A stretch of DNA of 64,000 nucleotides from assembly GCA_028274465.1 (NCBI GenBank), contig CM051455.1, positions 126,391,462 to 126,455,461 on the forward strand, in the 5' to 3' direction. The notes under the pieces are model-generated. The model was not told where the DNA came from. It searched no databases and worked only from the letters and a program-made list of their open reading frames with translations. Both the position numbers and the translations under genes were made by a program. How positions within the stretch are numbered: the stretch's first letter is position 1; each line of letters opens with the position of its first letter. Shown in pieces: positions 23,193 to 34,000 of the stretch. The DNA is from Plantago ovata. Taxonomy: Eukaryota > Streptophyta > Magnoliopsida > Lamiales > Plantaginaceae.

Positions 23193-24685
23193 TGAGGGAA
23201 TTTGTGAAGAACTGTGACTCATGTCAGCGAGGGGGCAATATTGGCAAGAAGGGGGAAATGCCCCAGCAAGGGAATCTAGTGGTAGAACCTTTTGATGTAT
23301 GGGGAATTGATTTCATGGGACCATTCCCATCAAGCTCGGGATATGAGCTATGTTTAAGATTTCACCGGGTCAACCCGGGTTAACCGGGTTTCGGTGCCCT
23401 TCGCGGGACGAAACCACAAAAACTCGGGAAAATCTCGAAACCCGGGATTTTTCCGAGTTTAAAAAAAAAAAAAAAAAAAAACTTGTTTGAACCTTAAACT
23501 TGTTTGTTTAGATCATTGTAATGTTTGAAGTTTTAACTTGTTTGTTTTGTTTGGATCATTGTAATGTTCTAATGATGTACTACTATGAGTCTCTGACTTT
23601 ATTTTGGTTTCTATAAATTTATATGACATTTATGTGTAAATTTTCAATATCATTTGTTGATAAATAATTAAATATGTATAGTATTTATTATATAAAATTT
23701 TACATATTTTTTATATGTTACGAGACAACTCCGAGACAAATGTCCGAGATGACCCGGGTTGACCCGGATCGACCCTTCTCAGGAGGCCGTCCGAGATGGC
23801 CTCCGAGACGAGATCTTAAACATAGGATATGAGTACATTCTAGTCGCGGTGGACTACGTAACTAAGTGGGTGGTGGCAATCCCCACTAGGAAGAATGATG
23901 CTTCGGTAGTCTTGAAATTCTTGAAGGATGTGATTTTCACCAGGTTTGAAGTTCCTAGAGCAATTATCAGTGATGGAGGTTCTCACTTCGTCAACCGTTG
24001 CTTTGCCTCACTTATGAAGAAATACAGCGTTACCCATAATGTTGCTACACCATATCATCCACAAACTTTTGGGCAAGTAGAGGTTAGCAACCGTCAAATT
24101 AAAACGATCCTTGAGCGTGTGGTGAAGCCTAGCAGGAAAGATTGAGCTGGAAAACTGAATGATGCGCTTTGGGCGTATAGAACCAGCTACAAAACAGTAA
24201 TCGGCACCACTCCATACAGACTAGTGTTTGGGAAAGCATGCCACCTTCCGGTTGAGCTGGAACATAGAGCTTATTGGGCAATAAAGGAGCTAAACCTTGA
24301 TATGGGAAAAGCTGGGGAAGAAAGGTTGATGCAGCTCGACGAGCTTGATGAACTACGCCTCGGTGCCTATGAGAACTCCAAGCTTTACAAGGAACGCACA
24401 AAAAAGTATCACGACCGTGGCATTGTGCGGAAAGAGTTGATCCCTGGTCAGAAAGCCTTAGTGTTCAACTCCAGACTTCGCTTATTTCCAGGGAAGCTCC
24501 GTACTCGATGGGATGGACCATATGAGATTGTCCAAGTTCCTCCCCATGGAGCTGTAGAACTTTTGGACCCGAAGACTGGCGACACCTTCAAGGTGAATGG
24601 GCAACGTGTGAAACCATACTTTGAGCTTCCCAGTGATCAAGTGGAGGTTGATCATCTCGACCTCACCACTCCCACCTTCACATGA
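23193..24685 (+). pseudogene. Integrase remainder of the Athila-type element (fossil, interrupted)
   Basis: After the nested element the zinc-binding domain ends with '[12 protein letters not shown]' and the catalytic core begins '[18 protein letters not shown]'. A small hAT-like element (23348-23825) sits here. The core resumes with 'LVAVDYVTKWVVAIPT', 'RAIISDGGSHFVNR' and 'YHPQTFGQVEVSNRQIK', so the D, D and E positions of the integrase core are recognisable. The C-terminal part ('[18 protein letters not shown]', '[20 protein letters not shown]') is the usual chromodomain-less Athila tail. The region is broken. Confidence 0.88.
23340..23833. mobile_element. hAT-like miniature element with 8-bp duplication
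   Basis: The element itself is 23348-23825 (478 bp). Its ends are inverse copies, CTATGTTTAAGAT and ATCTTAAACATAG, and it is flanked by GATATGAG at 23340-23347 and 23826-23833, the 8-bp length typical of hAT. The flanking gag-pol sequence is continuous in sense on both sides. Just inside the ends lie CCCGGGTTAACC-type blocks that are inversely repeated near the right end. The core is AT-rich with an A run at 23461-23481. It has no coding capacity. A 9-bp duplication with shifted ends (Mutator-like) cannot be excluded. Confidence 0.8.
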
Positions 24686-24824
24686 GAGTCTGTAGCTTGT
24701 AGTTTTTCCTTTTTTGAGTCTTTAGTTGTTTTTCCCTTTGTGTTAGAGTATGTTTTTGGTGATAAGATAGGTAAAAAGTTGATATTTTTGTATTCGGGGA
24801 TGATTAACTCGGAGCCAAGGTTCT

Positions 24825-25075
24825 TCCGCTCCCAGGCGGACCACCCCCCACACGGTGCGGTGCGCCTGGGAGAGGCAGAACGCCTGGGCGCCTCTTCCGC
24901 TCCTAGGCGGACCGCCCCCCACACGGGGCGGTGCGCCTGGGAGCGGGGCGTTCTGCCCTTCCCAGGCGCACCGCCCCTCACCCGGGGCGGTGCGCCAGGG
25001 CGAGGCAGAGGCCTGGGCACCCCAGGCGGACCGCCCTTCACATGGGGCGGTGCGCCTGAGGGTGCCAGTGATCCG
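24825..25075 (+). repeat. Dense cluster of GGCG-NNN-CGCC palindromes
   Basis: About 250 bp made almost wholly of GC-rich palindromes, for example CCAGGCGGACC, GGCGGTGCGCCTGG, CAGGCGCACCGCCCC and GGGCGGTGCGCC. They are spaced by short unique words. Composition is far above that of the surrounding AT-rich sequence. Frames on either strand through this cluster are by-products of the symmetry. Confidence 0.9.
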
Positions 25076-26609
25076 GGTGTCCAGGTTTGAACCCGAACAC
25101 CACGAATCACCCACGTATGCAACCATATTGACTTTTTTACCCTTTTTATCATCCGTTTTGGTTACTCAAGAGTTTCATTGAGTAATACAGGTTACAAGTA
25201 CTCTTCCAGCTCTCACCCAATATCCACTTTCGGCGTTCGGGACGTACGACGACGTTCAGGTTTGGTGGGGTTATCTCTAGGTATTCCAATGACTTATATT
25301 TCTCATTTCAACTCGTTCTTAGGATTTAGTTTGTTCGCATGCATTCATCCTTAGTCTAGTTTATTGCCAAATTGTTTGAACTTTTTTATTGTATAGACTA
25401 AGTGTTTGCGACCATTGACCATACATTGCATCTCTATGGAATAGTTTGAGGTTTGTCTCGCTTGGCTTGTCATATTCGTATGTGCATTAGTTAAACTTGG
25501 TAGTCTCGACATCACTATGTGGTGTTTTCTCTACTGCGGTTCGTGAAGGCCTTATAAAATGTTGCATGTCAGAGTCTTTGGTTGTATTCTCGTATAATTA
25601 TGTACCTAAGAGGCAACAAGTCTTAACCTTGATTTTTGAGATTGCTAAATGCCTAAGAAGGAGGTAGAGTGAGGTGTGTGATCCTTTGTTTGAAACCTAT
25701 TCATTATTGAAACCTATTCTAACGAATAGGTTTGGGGAGGGGGTTACTATTTGTATGACTTTTTTTTCGTTTATTTGAGTCATGTTGAGTTTGTTTTTTC
25801 TTTTTCTTGTGAGTTTGTGCTCCAACCTATTCTTTCGACTAGGTTTGGGGAGGTCGTTGTAGTGTCATTGTTATTTCCTTTCATTGTACTTTCATTGTGC
25901 TACTGCTGGCTATATAAAAAAAAAAAGGAAAACAAAAGAGAAAAAAATTCGAATATTCCAGAATCTGGAAAAAGGAAAAAAGAATAAGACCCAAAAAAAA
26001 CAAAAGAAGGGTCCAAGCAAGCCAAAAAGCAGTTTTAGCAAAGTATTGCATTATTTTTCAAATTTTGTAGTAGTTCGTAATCGAGTTGTAAATTTTTCCT
26101 TGTGTTTATCGTGTCGCCTAGTCCAAGGCCTGATCTAGACCACCCTCGTCCTGCCATTCAGGAAGTGGTGAAGAGTTTTTGCTTTAAGAGTCGAGTAGAA
26201 TAGGGGAGTGTTGTCTTTTAGGGAACCATCCTTCGTTTGATGTGAGCCGGTATTGGTTCGACCTCTCTTGAGGGAAAGTCCCACTTGGTGAACAGTAGTA
26301 AGCCCTCAGTTTCATAGGCACGGGGCAACCATTTGTATTTTAATATGCATCATTACGTCGTCATTGACTAGGTCCAGGTAGAGAATGTTACGAGAGACTC
26401 CCTTGTTTAACAAATTGCATATGTGAATGTGTATAGGTTCAATCAAGACATTCTTCGACCTACTTCCATGTTATGATTTGTATGGTATTTGTTCATAAGC
26501 ATTTGGTAGATACAATTGATTAGTTCTTCTTGTTTGGCATGAGACTCATCTTGTGTTGCATGTAGGTTGCATAGAGTCTAGCTAGTTGCTTGAGGACAAG
26601 CAAAGGTTC

Positions 26610-26621
26610 GGTTTGGGGAGT
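26610..26621 (+). promoter_or_regulatory. Polypurine tract of the Athila-type element
   Basis: The GGTTTGGGGAG stretch lies immediately before the 3' LTR start at 26623, the same word as in the nested element. Confidence 0.8.
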
Positions 26622-26622
26622 T

Positions 26623-27910
26623 TGATGACAGGGTTTTTTACACTATCATTCGGGTCTTTTTCACCAATTTAGCTATCCTCTTGCATGCATTTTAGTGCAT
26701 TTTGTTAGAATAGTGTCACGTTTCCATTTTCCTTGATATTTTCAGGGTTTAGGTGAAAATCGCACTTTTGGATATGAATTATGGCGAAACAATGAAGTTT
26801 TGGTGCAACGAGATCACCCGTGGTGTGTCAAGGAGTACCGGGACGAGTTTCCAAGCCAAAAGACCAAGTTTCGGAGCTCAAAACCGTGCCCAAGGCCAAA
26901 ATCGAAGACTTGGAGGAAGAAGAGGGAAGGGCAACTCTCTGCCCATGCCAGGCGCACCGCCTGGTGTCCGGCGGTCCGCCTGGTACCAGGCGGTCCGCCT
27001 GGGAGCGTCCGAAAGATATATATATATTTTGTAAAGTTGTGAATTTTCATATTTTTTATCATAATTTTGCAGACATAAACTCTAGAGCTTGTTCTGGGTT
27101 TTCTTTCTCTTAGAACTACATTATCTTAGCAATTTGGAGCACCAAGGTAGAGATTCGAACATCTTTTGATCTCACCTTGCTAGAAACTCTTGAGTTTAGC
27201 CATTCACCGGAGATTGACAACCCTCGGTGGTAACTTTTTATCTCACCTTTTTTATACTCTATTTTTCAATTCAATGATGTTTTCATATATGATTGCTTGT
27301 GTTGATTTACATTTTGATATGAGTATCTAAGTTTCTAGTTGGTGATAGTATGTAAATTCGTAGCTAGGGTTCATATTGTACATGATTGAGTTTCTGAGTC
27401 TTTTACTTGTATAATTGTTTTAATTCGATTCTTTGATCCGACTAAGCCAATATCTTCGTATGAAAGTGGTAGAAACACTAGGACAATTCAAGATCATCGA
27501 TTCAATAATTATAATTATCAAGTACTTCTTGAACTAAGACTGACAACCTTAGCCAAGTATTAGTATAGATAGGAAGCTTTCAAAATACACGTCTACAAAT
27601 CTGTCTTTTGGTATTTGTTAATTCGAATTACTTTTAAAGCAGTACGAGTTGCACTTTCATGCATAATTAGAACCCGATGCTTAGAATGAGCATACTATCA
27701 CCAACTCTCATCATATATTGTTAAGTTAAGATAAGTTAAATTTGTTTTCTGAATTTATATTAGTTATTTAGTTAAAGCTAGTTAAGTCCCTAGAGATCGA
27801 CACTCGAGGTCATCTTAACTCTGCACTACGTGTTTTGTGTAGTTGTGAGTTGCCATTTGGCTTTCAAACAAATTTATTTGATTGTTCGAGTCTGACAATC
27901 TCGTTCATCA
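26623..27910 (+). repeat. 3' LTR of the Athila-type element
   Basis: TGATGACAG to GTTCATCA, 1288 bp, paired with 6195-7526. It retains the palindrome block at about 26949-27000 (GGCGCACCGCC, GGCGGTCCGCC twice) that is missing from the 5' LTR. It is followed by AATTG and then the ACGTC target duplication. Confidence 0.92.
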
Positions 27911-27915
27911 AATTG

Positions 27916-28883
27916 ACGTCCCCTCGTAGGGTTTCTATCTGAGCATCGAGTGCGGTCTTCCTTGCTTTGAGTTCCTTCAAAGTGAGCTTCCTCCCCGTGA
28001 TTGGGTCGATTCCGATCAAGGGGGTTACCTCGGCTACGGTCCTCAAAGTGTTGTTTTCTGCCACCGCCTCGGGTTGATACTGAGGAGTCACTTGGTTGGG
28101 CGTGACTTGATTTGGGAGAGTGGGTGGTGTAGCGACCACCTGAGCTTGGTTTTCTTGAGGAGCTACGTTGTGCATTGATGCGTGTATCCTCCTGTGAATT
28201 AGATCTCTCAAATCATCAGGAGCACCTTGTGGTCCTAACCTAGATTGAACTCTTGAAGGTCCAAGTCTAGATTGGATCGGCCTTGTGTTGGCTCTTGAGT
28301 GTGCTTCATCTTGAACTAGAGGTTCTCTTGGTTGGGATTGACGAGGCGCAACAAAATTATCACGAGGTTGCTCCAGTACTTGGGCTTGTTGTACTCCTCG
28401 GTCTTGGAGTTCTGCCTTGACCCTAACAGCCTCATTATCTCCTACGTATCCTTGCAAAGTGAGGAGGAACAAGCCGTATTGAGCTTCGTCCATCCCAAAG
28501 TCTGATGGTCGGACTACTCGTCCGTTAGGAAGGGTGAAGTTCAATGCGGCTGGCTGAGGAGGATTCACTGCTACATGAGGAGGATGTCCTCTTGGCGTGA
28601 TATTGTTTGTGACTCTTAATGCTCCATAAGCACTTCCAGCTGGGAAGCCTTGGGGATTATTCTCTCCCGGTCTTTCTTCTTGGGAGTCCGTGACATTGGT
28701 AAACGCCCCCTCCATCATATCTTGATTCCTCTTAACATTATTATTTCTAGGTGCCCTTGAAGCAACTACCCTTCCTCCTCCTCGACCATTTATAGGGGGA
28801 CGGCCCCTTGGGCGAGGAGGGTTCTCTGGTACTGCGTTGGCAAGTCGAACACTTCTTCTAGGAGGCATCTCGTGAAGCGTCAC
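27916..28883 (-). mobile_element. Old Ty3 element, right remnant (N-terminal gag region)
   Basis: Minus-strand fossil. The frame beginning at 28883 carries a basic N-terminus ('MPPRRSVRLANAVPENPPRP', 'RGRPPINGRGGGR') and a long glutamine/proline-rich segment of a Ty3-type gag. It runs up to the insertion point, where the Athila-type element entered. The capsid part lies at 5416-6194 on the far side. Confidence 0.75.
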
Positions 28884-28936
28884 GAGGAGGGTGTCTTGGC
28901 TCGACCAGTAGGGCTAGGAATGAACTTTCGATCAGA

Positions 28937-28954
28937 TTCCCACAGACGGCGCCA
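28937..28954 (-). promoter_or_regulatory. Primer-binding site of the old Ty3 element
   Basis: On the minus strand TGGCGCCGTCTGTGGGAA lies two bases inside the LTR end. It differs from the Asp-type site of the younger elements, marking a different Ty3 sublineage. Confidence 0.75.
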
Positions 28955-28956
28955 AA

Positions 28957-29637
28957 TGTTGAAGGGTAATTTGTGCTTCTTCTTAAGTTCGTATGAAACT
29001 GTCACAAGGAACTATTTAGGTCTTCTTCATGTAGACTTCCTCTGATGAGAATAGAAATCCTTCATGTAGCTTCCTCGTACCTGAAAGGGACTGGAGGGGG
29101 ATTAGTACCTCGTGCCCGGTCTGTCAAGGATCAGACCGGAGGGACGACTTTACGTGTAGGGAGTTGAAGGGCTTCCCTAGTAAGAGTAGTAAATGTGGTA
29201 GGTGAGTGGTAGGTGAGTAGTAGGTGAGAGCTATGATTGCTTACCTAGGGATAATGAATGAGTCCCTTTATATACTTGTAGTATTTTATTGTCACTTTAC
29301 GTAGGCTCGTGACAAGTGTTCTGCGTAGTGCCTTCCTCTTATATTCACGGTCCGCGTAGTGCTCTGCCTAGTCTCTTTTGGAGGGTGTCACCTTGACGTA
29401 AGGTCCTCCTCGATCCCTAGAGATGCTCCTCGAGCCCCACAGCTGCCTTGTCCTTGTAGTGAGCTTATCTTGAGGGTCGGCCTCACAGTAATGGTGGGAT
29501 CATATGTTGGTCGAGCCACACTTAAGTGACATACTTGGGTGTGGTCGCGCCCTTTGAGGGATGGCCCGTGATGCCTCGTCGCGCTCTTAGACCGCTCCAG
29601 TTCGTGCATGCGGACTGGACATATTTTAACACCAACA
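28957..29637 (-). repeat. 5' LTR of the old Ty3 element
   Basis: On the minus strand it begins TGTTGGTGTT at 29637 and ends TTCAACA at 28957, with short inverted tips TGTTG/CAACA. A TATA-like TATATAAAG lies near 29270 on the minus strand. No second copy exists in the window, so the element is truncated. Confidence 0.75.
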
Positions 29638-29642
29638 ATACT

Positions 29643-29813
29643 GTTGAAAATGAGAAGCATACAAAACATTTGTCGAAGATATTTACCGGAACCCCACAAG
29701 TTAGCCTCTTTTATGCCATGAATGTACTCCTTGTCATCATCCAAAAGCCCCATCGAATAGCACACATCACGGTAAGTTTCATAAACCACACCATTAACTG
29801 TCCTAAGATCCTC
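29643..29813 (-). pseudogene. Helitron helicase, N-terminal scrap
   Basis: The minus-strand reading 'ETYRDVCYSMGLLDDDKEY' followed by 'KEANLWGSGKYLRQMFCMLL' is the well-conserved start of the PIF1-type helicase part of plant Helitron RepHel proteins. The Walker motifs and the rest of the helicase are absent, because the old Ty3 LTR begins just to the left. The Rep half lies to the right of the solo LTR, and the sense of the protein continues across it. Confidence 0.85.
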
Positions 29814-29818
29814 GTAGC

Positions 29819-31029
29819 TGATAAACGTGTATTTTACACTTTCATTCGAGTCTTTTCACCAATTTAGCTATCCTCTAGGTTAATTTGACTTATATTTTAG
29901 TGCATTTTATTAGAATAGTGTCACGTTTCCCTTTTCTTTGCATTTTTCAGGTTTTAAGTAAAAAAACGTATGTTTACGGGCAATATTGATGTAGATGACG
30001 AAGTTTTGGTGTTTCGAGGACATTCGTGGTGTATCTAGAAGGTTCCGGATGAGATTTGAGGCCTAGGGGACGAGTTTCAAGACTTAAAGGTCACTAGAAG
30101 GCAAAATCCGAGTCCGAAAAGGAAAAGAAGACCCAAAAATCTTGCTCTCGCCGATCTGGACGTCCCAGGCGAACCGCCTGGGACGTGGGGCGATTCGCCC
30201 CACACCAGGCGAATCGCCTGGCACCTGGGGCGAACCGCCCGGGAAGTTTCCGCAGCTATATATAGTTTGCCTATTTTTCTACGTTTTTCAGACCTTCTCA
30301 CATTATTTTGAGAGACAAATTCTCCAGAGCCTGTTCTGGGAATTATTAGCATAGAAGACTCTTTTTCTTCTTGATTTGGAAGCTTTAGCATAGAGATTGG
30401 ACATCTTTGATTTTTGATTCTTGCTTGTGAGTTAGCAATTCATCGGAGATTGACAACCTTCGTTGGTAACTTGTATCTCACGATTTTTCTGCTTTTATTT
30501 ATTTCATTCAACATGTTTTCATTCAATCTTGCTTTGATTCTTGTTGATTGCAATTTATCTATGAGTAGCTAAATCTATCGTTGGTGATAGTATGTGATTT
30601 CTTAGCTAGGGTTCTTGATTATGCATGAGTGGCTTCGCGCGTTTAAGACTTGATTTATTGTTTTATTTCTTTGATCTATCTAAGCCATCTATCTTCGTAG
30701 TGTTGAATTGAAAGGAACACACATGACAATTCATGATCATAGATTTCCATACAAACTTCAAGTACTTCATGCATGATTATTACCCGTTGCTTTGAATGAC
30801 CATACTATCACTAACTTCCATCATATTGATAAGAAAAAATTGTGCTTTGCTTGATTACTGATTTATAGTTTAAGTTAAATTAGATAAAGCTAGTTATAGT
30901 CCTTAGAGATCGACACTCGAGGTTATTTTACTTCAACACTACGTGCCTTGGTTTTCGTTGTAGTTGTGAATTGCCTTTGGCTAAAAACAAATTTATTTGA
31001 TTAATTGAGTCTGACAATCTCGTTCATCA
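29819..31029 (+). repeat. Solo LTR of an Athila-type element
   Basis: Begins TGATAAACGTG and ends CTCGTTCATCA, flanked by GTAGC at 29814-29818 and 31030-31034. It shares the head (ATTTTACACTTTCATTCGAG) and tail of the other Athila-type LTRs in the window. It carries palindromes GGCGAACCGCC, GGCGATTCGCC and GGCGAATCGCC at about 30168-30230. No internal sequence is present, so it arose by LTR-LTR recombination. It sits inside the Helitron protein region. Confidence 0.92.
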
Positions 31030-31034
31030 GTAGC

Positions 31035-34000
31035 ATGTTGCACCCCTTACATGATTCAACATTATCCTCAAATGATATAGAGGGCCCGAACTTGGTGGAA
31101 CATGATATATTCTTCCAATCTAGTTGCTCGGTCTAGCCCTCTCTTTCCACTCACGTATATTACCTTGCCATACATAGTGGCGAGGGAACTCTGCATAGGG
31201 ATACTTGCGAGCTTCCGGGTGCTTCTTATTAAAGTCCATCCACTTGATGAACTTCGACTGTGCAGATGTTTGCTTGTCCACCAAGTCCTCAATGTAGTCA
31301 CCGTCCTTGAAAACCATAGAGTGTTCTCCTTCCAAGTGGATTGGTAACGCTCAACCGGAGGATCTCGATAATGAATATCATATCCCAAAATACGCCAAAC
31401 AGCTTCGCATGCAGAGATATATCGACAGTCCATGTAATCCTTTACTTCATTATCAATCCAGAAAGAGGCAGTGGATCGATCGACACCCTTGTTGATATAT
31501 TTGAAAAGATACTTTATGGTATAAGGGACGATAAACCTGCGTTTACAACCAAGTAAAAATATCAAAGAAAAAGTAATGTAATTATTTGCGTTTGAAATTG
31601 GAAAAAAAAAGTGATAATCAAATATAACATAATGCATTTCTTAAATAAGTAATTTACCTATTATCAACCTCAATTTCATTCTTAATAATAGTAGCACCTG
31701 TGTCACGCCTCCTATATATTGGGTACCCATTCGCATCGAATCTTGTACTATCATTAAATGACTTGGGAAATTTCTTTGTGCACCTTTTATTTTCAGCATC
31801 CATGCAAGGTGCTTTTTTGTTCAAAGCTCCACATGGACCATGAACCATGTACTCTGAAATTTCCTTGTACAATTCAGGCTGAAGATCCTTGTTTGGAATT
31901 TCTGCACTTATTACTTTATCAATCTCGCTGACAGTCATTTGACGATCATCTTGGTCGATCCACAGTAGGATATGTGCGTGAGGAAGAACACGCTTTTGAA
32001 ACTCTATTGTGTATACAACTGCACATCAAGAAAAATGTATATAGTTGAAATGAGTAAAAAATAAATATAAATTTCCGTATACATAACAAAAATGAAAATA
32101 TTCACATAAAATGTAGATTACCTGCTTTAAACTTCCCAAATATATTTGTAGTCTTCAAATCTTTGATGAGCTCATCAAGCTTCATTTTGAAAACGCGACA
32201 TAGAATATCTGGCCTGTCTTCAGGGCGCAACCCCTTATCCTTCACGAAACGTGTGACCTCCGGCCACTTCGGATTGCAAGTAAATGTAATGAACAACTCC
32301 GGATACCCAATGTTCCTGTAAATGGCCATTGTGTCTTGATAATTTTGTACCATGTACCGGGGGCCACCTACGAAAGTCGGAGGGAGAACAAAGCGCTTGC
32401 CAACATTTCCTGCGGGATCATCTGGATCTATATCACCTCTACGTATGGCAAATTCTATAGACTTATAATTGGTAGAACGTAAAAGGGGTTGATTCTCATG
32501 ATGAAACTAAGCCGTTACGACTCCATCATCATGTAACCGTCTACCAAAAATTGTTGGAACAGTCTCCTACTCATAAGCACGGTAGATGCTTCATTCTCAC
32601 GATCAAATATACGATAAGAAATGAACTACTTAATTTTCACCTTGTTTCTAACACCCTTGGACCTCTCAGAATGTTTAATATCCGGGTGAAATCCATCCTC
32701 ACCATAGGGAAATAACAAAGGATATTGCATTGGCAAGTAACCCGGATACAACTCTGATATTATCTTTAAATTCCCATTTCTTTTCTCCAATATAATATCA
32801 CGCGGATCCATATCGTATTCATCACCATCTGTATACACATGATAATTTCCCTCATATAATCTTTTCTAAGAAAGGTTTTTAAAAAATTTAGGGTACAAAT
32901 GAGATAATAAATTAGAAAAAATTAAGCTTACCAACAATAAGAGCAGCAACTTCATCACATGTTGGGAGATTATCACGCGTTCTCCTACCCACGAGTTTGA
33001 GCTTCACATTAGGGTCGTGTGTTTCCTTGAATCGCTCGGCAGCCATCCGAAATGATTTAACTATGTGGTTATGTCCATCAATCATACTTCTAAGAAAAAG
33101 TAACTAGAGAAGGCAAAACTCATGTAGGTTTACCGGAACTGTACCAAATGAATGGGAAGGAATGTGAAATTATTAAGAATAAAAGAAAAATGAACACAAT
33201 ATGAGTATAAATTTATGTATAAAAAAACAATATTAAATATAACAATCGATTACCATAGTGCATTTATGCGATCTTGCGTCTCGTCTTCACCGCAATGCAT
33301 ATACAGCTGAGAAAATTTTGCAGACTCACCTTCTACAGCAAGTAAACTACCCATACCATGGTAGTTTTGCCCACCTAGCCTGTAAGTGTAAGGACCACGA
33401 CCTTTGTTAACATTCTTATTGACGTGGCCACCCATTAAGGTAAAGGCATACATCGTATTTTATGCAATTATATATTCTATATCATTCTTGTTATCTTTAT
33501 GCCGTCCGGTGAGAAGATCATTTAGTAGGCTGGGTGATTCTTTCAATTTGGGAAGCACTATTTTTCCACAACTACAACACACACCGAATTCTAGATTTTC
33601 CATAGGAGTAGCCTTGATTTTTTCATGAAACCACAACAGTGCACCACAAAATGGGCACGGATATGTTGGATCACAGATGTCGTGATAAGCTGCATGATAC
33701 ATACAGTTATGACAATCAACAAAAAGTCTAAAGGAGAAATTAAATAAATAATAATTAAAAATTGCTTTATAATTAGAATTATACCTACTACTTCAACACC
33801 AACATTCTTTCTAGAAACCATGTCCCATTTTTCATTCAGTCGTTGCGTAGCATTTCTTCGTGCAATCTCAGTAGCAGCGGCAGTGGATGACTCTGGATCC
33901 TCATGCCTTATGTCATGGTGACATGGCAATGCGTAATTGTCCAGCATTTCCTCTATGTGGGTATTAGCCATTGCAATGGAATCATCTATTCCTGGAGGGA

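Larger units (their letters stand above)
24686..26622 (+). other. 3' untranslated region of the Athila-type element
   Basis: No coding sequence beyond shadows of GC palindromes. In order it holds a palindrome cluster (24825-25075), the ACTCAAGAGTTTCATTGAGT inverted repeat (about 25156-25175), the hairpin pair AACCTATTC...GAATAGGTT (25711-25732) and its variant (25824-25845), an A-rich tract (25915-26025), the CCACCCTCGTCCTGCCATTC stretch, and the polypurine tract. Confidence 0.75.

Noticed and set aside
24652-25181. Pro/Arg-rich frames in the 3' region of the Athila-type element
   Set aside because: Shadows of the palindrome cluster without conserved domains or family-wide reading frame.
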